The notes below the pieces were generated by a model. It searched no databases and was not told the origin of the DNA. It saw only the letters and a list, made by a program, of their open reading frames with translations. Position numbers and translations under genes: made by a program. From Aphelocoma coerulescens (taxonomy: Eukaryota > Chordata > Aves > Passeriformes > Corvidae), in assembly GCF_041296385.1 (NCBI RefSeq), contig NC_091033.1, positions 10,682,001 to 10,746,000 of the forward strand: DNA of 64,000 nucleotides, written 5' to 3'. This document shows positions 11,660-24,107 of the stretch, piece by piece (positions within the stretch are counted from its first letter, which is position 1; each line of letters opens with the position of its first letter).

Positions 11660-12085
11660 TCATGGAATCACAGAATGGTTTGGGTTGGAAGGGACCTCAG
11701 AGACCATCCAGTTCCTGTCCATGAGCAGGGACACCTTCCACTATCCCAGGTGGCTCCAAGCCCCATCCAACCTGGCCTTAGACACTTCCAGGGATCCAGT
11801 GGCAGCCACAGCTTCTCTGGGCACCCTGTGCCAGGGCCTCCCTACCCTCACAGGGAAGAATTCCTTCCTAATATCTAACCTAAAATTGCTTTCTTTCAGT
11901 TTGAAGTCACTCCTGCTTGTCCTATCACTCCATGCCCTTGTAAAAAGTCCCTCTACAGCATCCTTTAGGCAGTGGAAGGGGCTCTAAAATCTCTCTGGAG
12001 CCATATTTTCTCCAGGCTGAACAACCCCAGCTCACAGAGACTGTATTCCCAGCAGAAGTGCTCCACCCTCAGCCTTCTCCCCTGT
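11660..12085 (-). mobile_element. CR1 LINE 3' fragment (about 425 bp), minus orientation
   Basis: It starts at the reversed terminus (GGAATCACAGAATGGTTTGG then GTTGGAAGGGACCTC). It continues through CCATCCAACCTGGCCTTAGA, GAAGAATTCCTTCCTAATAT and CAGGCTGAACAACCCCAGCT to about the reversed GTGCTCCACCCTCAGCC. This is the typical order for a 5'-truncated avian CR1. It is in the same orientation as SLCO4A1, in its first intron. The right boundary is approximate. Confidence 0.93.
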
Positions 12086-14243
12086 CTCCACAAGGACTAT
12101 TTAGTGTTGTTAAATCACCCATTATTGCAGATATGATCTGGAGAAGGAACAGGTACATAATCATATTTCTGTTGGATTAGCCGAGCATATTACCCCGAGC
12201 TTATTCTGGCCTCATGTTGGCTACCACAACAGAAACAATATTTGATCTAGCACAAAGCCAGATGGCGCAAAATTAACCCATTCAGCACAAATCTGATGTG
12301 GCACAGGGAATTTGGTCCAGCACTGGCACAGGCTCACATGGCTGTAGGATGTCTGACATGGCATCTGCTGCCTCTAACTTTCCTGATACCAAGTACTCCC
12401 CATCCATCCCCCAAAGATGAGCTAAACAGGCATCACACTTCATTATATTTCATCCTTTTAGATAAACAGAATGTCAGCTTGCAGATAATTTGCATTTGCT
12501 CATGCAATACCCTAGATCCTGACAGGCTGTGGCAATTTGGGGGATTTCTCAGAAGAGGGCAGATCCCCATTTGTGTAATCAAGAGGAAATGATGAACACT
12601 TTCAAAGGGATGACTTCCCTTTATTCTCTGACTCAAAACCCCAAACCACTACCACAACCAAAAATTAGAGCAGTTAAGAGATGAAGGGCAGGAACTCAGG
12701 CCCAAAGGGGAATTGGGGCAGAGCATGAGATCAGCACAGTGGCAGCGTGCAGGGCTGCTGACCACTGACACCAAGGATGGGTGGGAACAAGCCAACCTGG
12801 CATGCTGCTTTCCTTAGAAACCTCAGACTCATTCCAATGGCAACTCCTTGTGCTGTGAGTTCCAACAGAGGGTGCAGCAACATCTCATGTAGAAAGCATG
12901 TAGAAAATCTCAAGCATGGCCACAAAGCACAAGGGGTTACAAATGGGCGGGTGCATCCTGGCTGTGCTGTCCGTGGCTGCTGGCTTCTCCCATGGCTGCC
13001 TGCCTCTAAATAAATAAATAAATACAAATCCCCCCTGATCAGCAGAGGTGAGACTCCACTGACTCCTTTGAGAGGTGGAAAAACACTGAGTCACATCCTT
13101 CAGCATTAAGAGGCCTCTCTGAGAACCCCACCTCAGTAGGAAACAGCAATTCCACACACACACACACATCAATACCCACACTAAGGGACCGAGCAAGAGG
13201 TGTTCAGAGGTGAGTGCACAGACCCTCCAAGCACCACAGGCTCTGCAGGCCACCCCTCTTGCAGGCTGGCACGTCCTCCATCTGACAGTGCTCAGCCAGG
13301 TCAGCAATTCATTCCAACTGCCAGGGAGCAAATTGGTGCCAAATGGTGTTTCTTCCTGAGATAAAGGAACAAACAGGCATATAATGTTCCCACTGTCAAC
13401 CCAAAACATCTGCTGGGATTTGGAGGGGTTTGCTGTCCATGTGCCATGGGGAGACACGCTCTGCCTTGCGCCTCCCGTTTCTCACGCATCAGGAATCACA
13501 GCCCCCGACAGCAGCTGCTGGAGGATGGATTTACTTGAAAATCTGGAAACTGCCTTCAAGGGATTCCCACTTCCACTCAGCAGCGTAGTGTGGTTTCCAT
13601 TTCTGGCTCAGGAACTTCTCTACTTCCCTTGGTAAGCACCTGCTCACATCCCACAATCCCCACACCACGAGAAATGGACACAGCAGAATAACCTTGTCCT
13701 TGGTCATCGGCTCGAAGGAGGTCACTGAGGACTGAGTTTGACCCTTAAGAAATGATGGTCCTCCTCCTGCAACTGCTGCTTACCCAGGGTGATGTTTGCT
13801 CACACAAGGCATCCAAGCAGGGCTCTCAAGATCGCTCAAAGAAAGCAACACGGAGTTCGAGGGAACAAAAATTGGCTGGCTTGTGGTGGTAGGCAAGGAA
13901 GTCTTTTTACTGCCTCTTGAAAAAAGGCAGTATTTCAAAATTTAAATTATTTAGAAACTGGAGACAGGTAATCAGTGTATCACAGCCTGGTTACCTACTT
14001 TTCACTCCTTTTACTTCAGTTTCTCTGAATGAAGCTCTTTTCAAGGTTTTCTTCCAAATAAGAGGAGAATATGCAACATTAAGAGGATCCCAGGTTAGCC
14101 AGGGTTATATGGGGACTCCAGAAAAGGCTGATTCTGCTGTAACCAAGACCCACATCTGGCTCAAAGATCTAAATCCTCAGCAACTGAATTCACTCCAGCA
14201 ATCCAAGGACACCATAAAGTAGCTTGAAAGCACTGCAAGGAAA

Positions 14244-14277
14244 TCCTTTTTTTCTGGGAATCCTTTTTTTCTGGGAA
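14244..14277. repeat. 17-bp direct tandem duplication
   Basis: Two exact adjacent copies of TCCTTTTTTTCTGGGAA, followed by a partial TCCTT. A recent local duplication is likely. Confidence 0.9.
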
Positions 14278-17200
14278 TCCTTATGCTAACATAAAGCTCC
14301 ACGGCATCTGCCCTGGGCAAACCCTCCCAGCCAAGGTAAGGTAGAACAGCCTCGTCACTGCTCTGACTGACTGAGATTCTGTTTCCTACAGGGCTTTTAA
14401 AGCAAAAGAATATTGAATTAAATTTTCAAATCTGATTTGTTTGGAGTATGGCAAGCTAAAAAGATTGATGCAGTTTTTCAAGGAGAGGCTGTGTGAGAAA
14501 AAAAAGTCTAAAAGAGCTCAAGTCCTTCAGATATTTTGGGGACTTTTTATTAAACTCTAGAATCTAAACATATTTTTTTATCTCTTAATGCTATCTAGAA
14601 AAATAAACTCCTCTCACAGAGGATATCCAAAGCACTTGAACTGACAAATAGGAAGCTATAAAAATGACAAAAAGTAGTTCTCCTTGGATTTTTTTTCAGC
14701 CAAAACATTACAAAATCAAAGTATTTTTTAGGGAAAAAAGTGTTTGATCTTGCTTTCTCAACAGCTCCCTAACTCCTTCAGACCATCAGCCACAATCAAA
14801 CAAAGCTTGCCAGCATTTCATTTTTTTTCTTGAAGCAACCAAGCCAAGCTCTGGGAGTTCCAGTGACTGAAGATTATCAATGCCATACAGCAATATGCCA
14901 TTAACAATAGCAATTCAATTCAGTTTCGGTGTAACTCTACAGATGCCAATGAAACAGCACAAGAGAAGAAAGGGGACTTCACTGCTCCAGGAATTTCAAG
15001 AGCTGCTGGAAAGGCTCAGCACCTTGCTGAACGAGGTGAACCAGAATAAACAGAGTATTTCTCAGTGCTCAAGCTCATTTACAATCTAGAGGTGGCATGA
15101 CACTATTTTTGGCAGCAGCAGCATTGTAGAACCCCAGGTTTAGGGGTACTTCTGACTGAAGAGAGATTTAAGGTTAGAACAACACTACTCTGCTAATATT
15201 AAACACTTCACTGCCTCATCACATGCTCTCCACTGTACTAGTGAGAGCTCTGACATAAAATGCACTAAAGTTAGTGGCCCTCTCCGAGTACTTGTCTACA
15301 GTCACTTATCCCATCTACTGAAGTAGAATGGATGCTTCTGTCTGGGATTCATAAACCAGATGAAGTCTTTGACCTCTCTCAGAGCATTTTCTGAGCATTT
15401 TCCCCGGACTGTGCGTGCAGAAACTCTTTGTTCTCAAGTCCTGCCGTTCAGCATCCGCGCTCGCACGCCAGGAGGTCACTCAAGGCCAAGATGGAACAAA
15501 ACTAATTCTGTGGCAGGGAGGTCTAGCAATAAATCAGTTTTGAAAAGGGAAAGGAGAGTGGCTGCAGGAGAGGAGATCCCACAGCTAGAGAGGGCAGGGA
15601 TAGCTGGGAACCTGCTGAGGGACAGGTGCAGGGAGAGCCACGCTGCCACCGACCCTGCGGACAAAGCCCCTAATCCTGCCTGTGGCGTGCTCTGGGCTGC
15701 CACAGCTCCCAAATTCTGCCTCTCTGCACAAGGATAAGCCCCTCACAGACCAAGACAATGAAGTTTTAACTGTGCTGGGGAGGCACAGCACACTACAGGG
15801 CAGCCAGAGAAATCCTGGACAATGCATTTCAGATCTGCTCACACCCATAACAGCCTGTGCATGGTTGATAATTCTCACACGTTGCCTTAACACAGTGACC
15901 TCAATTCATTAAGCACAAAGCCCAAAGGGGAAACATTTCCCCTGAAATCATACCCATAATCTCACTAACCCACCAGCAAGCTGCCAGCTCTGTTCCATGT
16001 GTGCAGAGTCTTGCAAAACTTTTCCACCACTCACTGAGATTCTGCAAGATACAAACATCCCAGGCTCTGAATAATCAACTTACAGGCAGCAGCTCAAGAA
16101 ACCACGTGAGGAAGACAAAAAATCCAAATGGTAAAGCAGAGTGTATGGCAGTCCTGCATATGAGCACCTGCACTCATGCAAAGGCAGAGTTCCGGGCTTG
16201 GTGCACTCAATTAAAATAAAGGAAAGCAAAACAAGTGCTCAGTGATGCTTTTTGGGGTGGACTGAGTAAAATGAGCAGCATAAAGCATAGCCATGATTCC
16301 CTGCTACTGCAGGGTGTAAAGCCCCAAATGGGAGGGCAGGATCCTCCCGAGCACGCTCCGTGCTGCAAAGACACGCACGAAAAAAAGATTAAAACTGCCT
16401 GGAGGAGTTTGCAGTCGGAAATCATGAGGCACCGAGCAGCTGGATGCTGATCTCCCTAAGCCGGTGGGTATTTCTTTTGTTAGTGGCTGATCCCATCTTC
16501 CCCCTTGCCTGAAAATCTCTAATCTCTGCAAAGACTTGGAGCGAGTACTTGCTCAGGTAGCTCCTGGTTTCACTGGCCAAGAATATCCAACCCTCGCAGG
16601 AATCGCTGCTTCCCGCTCTCATCTCTCATCCCAGGGTCACACTTCATGTTTCTGCCACTGTCCCGTAGCAGGTTTGCCCCACGGGCAGGACAACTTAAGG
16701 CAGTATCGGTGGAGTGGCCACTTCCCAGGGCTTCAGGTGGCACTTGTCACACCTGACCACGTTCATCGCTCACCGCACGGCTCCGGTGCAGTCCTGGCGG
16801 GGCAGGTGGCTGTGATCTGTCCCCCCCAGCCCGCCCAGTGCACAGAGCTGCTGCTTCAGTTTCCAACCACTTTTGGCAGTTTGCAAGCCAGACCTCTTTG
16901 CATATAAATAGGTACTTTTCCCCCTCCTTTTCATTATTTGAGTAACCTGTTCCCCCCGCAGTTTCATCCTTTCTCACGCTTACAAGCACTCTGACACACT
17001 TTTCTAAAGATCTCCTTTGTGTTAATTTCTGCCTCAAATGCTATTTTAATGTGTGTTTTTACAACCAAGTGGTACTAAAGAAAGTAGGAACCCAGAAATA
17101 TATATATAAATAAAGAGGTGCTAGGATAACTTCAGGTTTGTAGTGTGTTGCCTGGTAAAACCAAAGAGTCTATAAAATGGCAATAAAACGTTAATGCAAC

Positions 17201-17956
17201 AAACTCATGTGATTAAGGTCCACTTGTGCCTTTTAGGCTCTCAGAGCTGAAAAACATGGGTTTATTATAGCAGCTTTTGATTTGTATCATCTGAACAAAT
17301 GGGTTATAAAAGTAATATAAGGCAAGCGACTAAAGTGCTCCAGTTTCACCCAGCATCCTGCCCACTACTAACTTCAGCTCTGCTCCTGTGAAACTGCGAT
17401 TATTTTATCGTTAACGTAACATTTGTTTCTTGTTGTAAGGATCCTGCCATGCCATTTTACTACCTTTCCTTACTTTCCATCTTTTCTCAGCATCTTTTAA
17501 ATATTCCATAAGAAGACACAGTCACGCTACAAAGAAAACCCCAAACCGCAGTGATTCAGCCCGAACACAGTTGCAGGCAGCAACCCAGCCTCGCAGCATC
17601 CTCGGAGACCATCGCAGAAGCGGAAAACCTCAACGAGATGGGCCATTTCGGTGACTTTGCCCCCGTGACATCCACCGGGCTGTTCCCGGCACGGACCCCG
17701 CGCTGTGGCCACCAGCCCACCGAGCGCAGACAAAAGCCCCCGCAGCGGGGCTGAGCCCCAGCCGAGCCCCCCGTGAGCTCCTCATCCCCCGCTCCCATCC
17801 CCGCGTCCTCGGGGCTCCCCCGCAGCCGCGCGGGCACCGCCCGGCACGTCCTGGAGAGGCTCTCCCGGGCATCCCCCGGGCTCGCATCCCTCCCCGCACC
17901 GCCTTCCCGGCGCGGTGCCCGCTGCACTGCCCCGTGCGATGCCCGGTACCCGGTAC

Positions 17957-18060
17957 CTGCAGCCGCCGCCGCCGCCGCGCTCCGCCAGCCCCGCGCTGCC
18001 GAGCTGCGGCGGGGGCCGGGGCCGGGGCGGGCAGCGCCCTGACGGACGGACACCTCCTCC
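17957..18060 (-). other. SLCO4A1: Candidate non-coding exon 1 of SLCO4A1
   Basis: In the core of the CpG island the minus strand reads GCGGCGGCTGCAG|GTACCGG. That is a good splice donor at 17957/17956, repeated 7 bases later as a second GTACCGG. The exon's 5' end (transcription start) cannot be fixed by eye and is placed only roughly, below the CCAAT motifs. Splicing to the 5744 acceptor would give a 12.2-kb first intron. Tandem donors could shift the exon end by 7 bases. Confidence 0.45.
18008..18031 (+). promoter_or_regulatory. G-quadruplex motif in the CpG island
   Basis: Four G runs (5, 4, 4 and 3) separated by CC, CC and C form a perfect G3+N1-7 quadruplex motif on the plus strand. For SLCO4A1 this is the template strand, just inside the candidate first exon. 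Folding could influence initiation; that is inference. Confidence 0.5.
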
Positions 18061-18269
18061 AATCGCCGGGGACGCGCCGCCCGCCGGGCCAATGGTGGGG
18101 AAACTGAGGCCGAAGCGAAAGCGGGGGAAAGGCAGAGGGTGCGGGCGGGAGGGATGCGGGGAGAGGGATGGGGATGGGAGCTGGAGAGCGGGAGAGGGTC
18201 CTGTGTCTGGGGGAAAGAAAAGGAGGAGAGGGATGGAGGAGCGAGAAGAAGGGGGGTGAGGAGAGAGCA

Positions 18270-18291
18270 GGGGTGGGGGTAAGGGTAAGGG
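18270..18291 (+). promoter_or_regulatory. Second G-quadruplex motif, telomere-like end, upstream of the island core
   Basis: The sequence GGGGTGGGGGTAAGGGTAAG plus two G's has four G runs with loops of 1, 3 and 3 bases, and two TAAGGG units resembling telomeric repeats. It closes a polypurine tract (about 18105-18290) rich in GGGA and GAGG, which is prone to non-B structure. It would lie upstream of the SLCO4A1 start. Confidence 0.5.
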
Positions 18292-21200
18292 CTTCGGCAT
18301 CACATCAGACCCGCTCTATTTCCCGGCCTCCTGCGCACCTGCAGCCTCGCAGCCCCCAGGCTCGGGCTGCCCACCCTCGTCCGGGGCTATCTCAGCCTCC
18401 CTGCAGCCCCGGCAGGCTCATGGAGAAATTCCGGGGTACATCACTGCGCCAGACCGAGGGGAATACAGTGCTCAAGGAGCTGCATCCGTGTCTGTGGTGG
18501 CAGAGAGCAACGACAGGACTTTGGTCCTTCCTCCAGCTATTGCTGGAGCTGAGCTGGCAGAAAAGGGAAAGTGGAGGAGCAGGTGCAGGGTCATTATTGA
18601 ACCTGGGACAAACATGCTATCGAGGCACTATCTGCATGGTACGATACCGTGCCAGACACTGTCAGGCTGGGCATGGCCGAGTTACTGGTTGCAAAGGAAG
18701 CACAACCCCTCCAGAGCTGAGGGAGCTGAGTAGGAAAGCTGCGGGATACCCCAAACCCCCTGCATTTGCATTAACACATTTTTTTGGGCGTTTTTCTTTG
18801 CTTTTTGGGGACTTGCTGTCACTGTGGTTGGTTTGAGGTGCAGAGGTGGCTCTTGAGCAGTTTCACAGAAGGGTCTCTGGATCAGCAGCGACACCTGAGC
18901 ACACCGCACCCTCCAGTCCATAAACCACCTGGGCAGGAAGAATCCCAGCAGATGTGATGTGCACGTGTGAGACTCTGACCACACAGCTCTTGCATGCCCA
19001 CCCATGCAGCCTTTGCAGCCCCTTTTGCATTTCTTCCGAGAGCTGTTCCACGTCACTTGGGGATTTGGCTCGTTTCTGCATGCTCACAGATAAATAATTC
19101 AGGCCTTGCATGTTTTGCTCCTGAAGTGCAATCACCGCTCCATTTCCCGGAGCACACAGCATAACCTGGGTAATGGAAAAGCCCAGCTGACACTGCACGA
19201 GGCAGAGAGGAGGGCAAATACATGGGCAGACATCTGACATCCAGCTGCCATGCCGAGCCCTGCTCTACCCTCTCTGCCCAGTGCAGGGGCAGCAGTGTGG
19301 CACCTTTCCCACAGCTGCTGCCAGAGCTCAGAGCACACACGGAACCAAGAGCTGGGGCAGAGGCTGAGGAAGAAGCAGACCCAGCAGCTCATCAGAGCTC
19401 ATCTTGGGCTCTGGAGATGTGCTGTTCACATCACTGCCTCCTCCTCCTCTTCTGTGGCTCCAAGACGGAGCTGGAAGGTGCTGCCTTTTTGTGCCATCCT
19501 TGCTCCCCGTGGAGCTGCAGGTAGATGGGGTCCTTGTGGGGCTTGGTTAAACTGGGAGCTGTTGAATCTGCTTTTAAAGTAAAATGAAGCGTAGGAGAGC
19601 CTGTTGTTTATGACAGGTTGTGGTCAGGAAAACCAGGAAACATTTGCTCCATGTATACACACTGATATTGCTTTATTATATACAAATCATTTCCTGCACA
19701 CCGAAGCTGGGGCACTGTTTTTGCTGGTGCTGTGTACTCACTGAGGAATAAGGCCCCGTTTCAAGCCCTTTATATTCTAAATAAACAGGGTGGAAAGGAC
19801 AACAGATGTGCAAAGGTGAAGCGGTGCGTCAAAGGCATCCGAGCTGGGGAATCCCCCCAACATTTCCTGTTCCACAGTGCAGAGCTGCATGAATCATTGG
19901 CTCTGGCTGCAGCAGGATGCATCCTGCTCCTCAGCTCTGCTCACTTCTCCATATTCATTTTGGTCCATCCTGCCTTGGGTGAAGCTGTTCTCAGAGGTGC
20001 AGAGTAATTTTTTTACTTAGTTTTTAGTGATTTTTTGTTGTTGTTCAGCATCTCAAAGTCAGCTACCTCTTGGGTGAGGAAGATGTAAAGATAAGGATAA
20101 TGTGCTGTGGATTTGCATGAGCTAATAGCAACTGTGATAAGGTATCCAAGGGAGAAGGTGTGGCGAGGCAGGACAGAGGACACCTGGAAGAAGTCTGTCT
20201 CCTACTAAAGTCTTTAAGAGATGCAGGGCAGGCACAGCAAATAAGCCTTGCCATCTCTGCTGATTCACTTGTAAATAAAAAGAGTCTGTCCCAGGGGCAG
20301 GTTTATTTGAACTCCAGTTTTTCAAACCCCAGGGCTCAGCATGAGCCAATGTACACCTTGCTGGGTGAGTGGCAGAAAGCTGCTCCAGAGCCTTTGGGGC
20401 TTATCCCAAAGATCTTGGTAGCTGTTCTAAGGGATAGGAGAAGCTGGAATTTGTTTCCCAAAGCACAGAAGTTGTTTCTGAAAGCATGGGGCCGTGTCTG
20501 CCTCTGTCCATCCTTGGAGCTGAGAATTATCAGGGCAGTGACAATAACAAACAACGACAAGGAGACTGATAACAATATTAGTAGTGTTATTACGAACATT
20601 AGAATTATTATACTATTGGTATTGTATATGTCACTATCTCCTCAGGTTTGGGGCACATTCATAATTTTAGTTAGTCTGAATTCCTGATTTTATGAGTCGT
20701 GTTAACACTTGCAGATAAGCCTGCACTGGTTTTCATTCAATATTTCACACCAGGATGGATTTATGATGTGTTGTACTCCTGTCAGAAGCTTTAGGAGTGT
20801 CAGCAGCTCTGGGCTACCATTTTTTATAAATCTCCATAAATCATTAAAACTCTACGTTTAATGAATGCAAACTCAGTGCCACGGAAGGGAAGTCACTGGC
20901 TGGAGGCACTCCCAGAGCTGGAATTGCTCTGTCGTGAGCGGTTGTTGAAAGATGTTCCTTCAAGTTCAGTCCTGGGAGCCACGTGGGGGCTGAGATGATT
21001 GTGACAATCTTTTGGCTAAACCTGTGCAGACATCAACCTTTTCAGTGCCCATCAAATCTTGTTTTTCCAAGACCCACAGAGCTGACAAGGCAAGAAAGGG
21101 GAGTTGTTGTATATTCATCATGTGAAGTCCAGTTCTGGGAGCATTTACATTTTTAATATAGTTAAGTGTGCACGTATTTACAGGATTAGATTAACACAGC

Positions 21201-24082
21201 AATAAACAATTTATTTAAAGGCATAATGTCTCATATGGATTTCTGGTGCCTGAATGACTATTTCCTAATACTGCTGTTGTAAATACTTCCATGATTCACA
21301 TCTCCTGTTGCAGAACAAGCAGCAAATCTCCAGGAAGGAAGAACGGATCTGGATTTTTTTTTTCTAGAAGAAGATTTTTTTAGAGTTTTATTGTAACTCT
21401 AGTTTGAGCCAGAAATCCATTCACAGGAGACATGTAATAAATAGCAAATAAAGATGGGATTTTTCAAGAGTGCTGGTGCTGGTTTGCAGTGGGAAAAGCA
21501 CTTCTGAAAATCCCCACCTGGGATTTTTATCAGACTTTGTGTTATCCTGTTGTAAGACCCTGTTGGCTTTGCAAACTGGACCATCTGAATCTGTTCAGGT
21601 CTGTGAGCTGCCTTTATTATTACAAGAGCAAAGGTTCCTGTAAATGAAAGGGTGAGGTAGGAGATTTAAAGTAGCTGCTGATTAAACAATAGCAACTGGT
21701 GGCAAAGGCATCACAGAGCTGAAAGCATAACTGTGTTTAAGGAAGAATTATACAAATTCATGCGTGACACATGCTTTGCTGGCTGTTAAACCCCATAATC
21801 TCTGTGCAGACCTCTAGCTCAGGGTGCCCCTGAGGTGCTGGTTGTCACCGGCCAGGGCAGTGAATGTCCTGCTCTCACCCTCTTTATAAAGCAACAGCAC
21901 TGCCCCGCTGGGCCTGGGGGTTATTGGGAAGCTATATTAGGAACTTTATTGCTCAGCATGTGCAAAGTATGATGTGTTAATTTTAAAGGAGATAAGGGAG
22001 AGCTGGAGCTCCTCTTTGAAAGATTTCTGAAGGGTCTGAGCTCTTTTTCCTCAGGTCTCTCCCCGTAAGTGATGTGCAGACACCACAGCCTTCCTCTCCT
22101 AAGAGAGAAACGCAAGTTCTCGCACTCCAGTTGAGTTTTATTTGAAGAAAATATGAAATTAAATTGTCAAGAATGATAGCAAAGTCCAAAACCACCATCA
22201 CCTGAAGGGAAAACACGCTGTAGCCGAGTGCAGCAGCCGTAGGTCTGTCCTTGCAGAGTCTGAGCAGTGCGTGGCACCCGGCAGCTCTGCCTCCCCACCA
22301 AGGACATTTCAGCCTTAGGAGCTATAAGGGAAATTTTCACTGTGCTGATGATAAGCACAATATTTTTGTAACTGTTGCTTTTTGGCAGAAAGCAGCCCAG
22401 ATTTGCAAAGCCACACCACTGGTGTGTTCCGGGTGCTGTTGCCATCAACACCCCCAGCCCCTCTCAGGTCTGGGCCCGCTGCTCTGGGCAGGCTGTCAGC
22501 AGCACAAGGGCTCCTTCTCTGTCCCAATGTGCACAGGAGCTCCTCAGCCGCGTGTGGGAGTGCTACAGAAATGCAAACAGAAATTATGAATAACAGTATT
22601 TACAATCCAGATCATTGCATGTGTCATGCTCGGCTCCAAAATTTAAATTCTTTGAGCATAACCAACCTTCTGAGTTCTTATTTGGGAGGGACTATAAACG
22701 ATGCCCTATCTCCTGAGACATGAGGGCTGGGATAAGGCATGTGCTGCACCTTACCTTCATGGGTTGCTAGACTGAAAGCTGCACTCCAGGATGAGGATCA
22801 CCACCTTGGGGAGCTGTGGGAATCCTCCCAGCTTGGGGAGGAAGTGAGGGCAGAGATGTGCCCCAGTCCTGCCTTTCCTCTGTTCAGGTTACTGTGGGGG
22901 AAAAGCTATGAAAAATAATCAGACAAAAACATATAAAATCAGAGCATTGTGACAGCTCAGAATTCACCACGTCCTTGTACCACGCAGGAATGCAAACAGG
23001 AGTGTGAGGAAAATCCCCTGCACTCTGGTCTGTGCTCCTTATCCACTCGCTGTGCTGTTGGCACCGTGTCCAGTGGGAATATTTAGTCCTCATTTATCAG
23101 CAGCACAAACTCCAGCACAGCAAGGAAGAGCACACTGAGCTCTCACAGGGCACGAGGGAGGCGGCAGCATCTTGGAGAAGATCCCAGCAATGCCTGCGGT
23201 GTGTGGGAAGTGGTGGAGAGCACCAGCACAAGGGTTTGAGCTCTGGTTCTGGCTGAGTTGCCACGGTCAACACATTGTGTTTGTACAGCAAGAGGAGATC
23301 TGTTCATCAGAGCAACACCCTTCCTCTTTACGTGTGTTTCTGAAGTGTAATCACCATCAAACTGCCCACTTAGCACTGCTTCTCTCTTGCTAGGAAACTA
23401 GAGAATGAGCTGATTTTCAGTCACCAAAGGCTCTACTTTTTATTTTAATAAAGCCTGATGAAAGCAACATTATAACTAAGGCATAGACTTTTAATTACTT
23501 TATTCATAATCATTTTATAGGCTCCTGTTGAACTAACTGAGTCTTTCAACTTTTTTTTGTTCTTGGCTTAAAGTGCTGGCACAAGCATTGCTCCAGCTCT
23601 CAGCAATTTGCTCAGCCCAATGCCCCCTGCAGATTTTGGTAAATGCTGCTGCTGCAGTGCAGTGGGGTACTGAGGTTTATTGACAGTGGTATCATCTGCC
23701 CCTGGGATCTGGAAGATGGTCAGGAGCAGCACGTGTTCAGGAAGAATATATTCCAGCATGATCTGCAGCACACAGTTGGCTGTATTGGAAAGATTTCCAG
23801 ATAGCTATCGATTTTCCAGCCCTGTAATTAGTTCAGAGATTATAAACATAGAAAATATTGCTCCAGAAATTGATTATTTTAATTGTTCATAGCACCAAAA
23901 TATGGTGTCACTGCAAAGCACATCACATGCTTCCTGCAGAGGAAGACTTTGAACTTTGGAAAAATATTATCCCTGTAAACGTGGAGAAGAAATCATGAGG
24001 CTTATTTCTATCACTATCTCAGAGAAGGCCTTGATCACACTGGTTCTGGCTGGGTTTGAAAATCCAAGTCTGGAATGTCTCC

Positions 24083-24107
24083 TTTTTTTTTTTTTTTTTT
24101 TTTTTTT
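24083..24107. repeat. T25 homopolymer
   Basis: An uninterrupted run of 25 T on the plus strand. It could be the reversed poly(A) tail of an old insertion, but no insertion was recognised on its left or right. Confidence 0.9.

Larger units (their letters stand above)
5745..17956 (-). other. Probable SLCO4A1 intron 1 (12.2 kb)
   Basis: This interval lies between the presumed exon 1 donor and the acceptor at 5745. It contains one CR1 copy (11660-12085), a 17-bp tandem duplication at 14244-14277, a short AAAT run at 13008-13024, a CA run near 13155-13167, and AT-rich stretches at about 8480-8780 and 9770-10060. No protein-coding exon or RNA gene was recognised. The open frames present are short, overlap on both strands, and show no family similarity. 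Confidence 0.55.
1..17957 (-). other. SLCO4A1: SLCO4A1 transcription unit, 5' half (gene continues past left edge)
   Basis: This span runs from the presumed non-coding first exon in the CpG island near 18 kb down through four coding exons to the left edge. The visible exons join in frame with phases 1, 2, 1 and 2, and every junction is GT-AG. Together they give 383 complete codons. The family's usual length is about 720 residues, so roughly the C-terminal half, including the Kazal-like extracellular domain, is missing because it lies outside the window. Identity rests on near-continuous similarity to vertebrate OATP4A1 (recalled, not searched). SLCO4C1 is the nearest alternative, but it fits the first coding exon and the GSQRY/HQLKD exon less well. 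The coding exons are seen directly. The exon 1 and promoter assignment is inferred. Confidence 0.85.
17560..18420. promoter_or_regulatory. CpG island, probable SLCO4A1 promoter
   Basis: This is a dense run of CpG dinucleotides and GC boxes, richest at about 17690-18110, in otherwise 45-50% GC DNA. It includes two CCAAT motifs on the plus strand near 18059 and 18090 (NF-Y can bind either orientation) and no TATA box. It is the only strong island upstream of the SLCO4A1 coding exons and sits 12 kb from them. A polypurine stretch at 18105-18290 flanks it. A plus-strand divergent transcript is equally possible, as is common at CpG-island promoters. Confidence 0.75.

Noticed and set aside
16895..16912. 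TATA-like GCATATAAATAGG in intron 1
   Set aside because: No initiator, CpG context or downstream exon supports a promoter. AT-rich strings of this kind are common in the interval.
18168..18836. 222-codon plus-strand frame starting in the CpG island
   Set aside because: It begins in a purine-rich tract and continues into ordinary DNA, and its composition follows base bias. No domain and no splice or start context support it.
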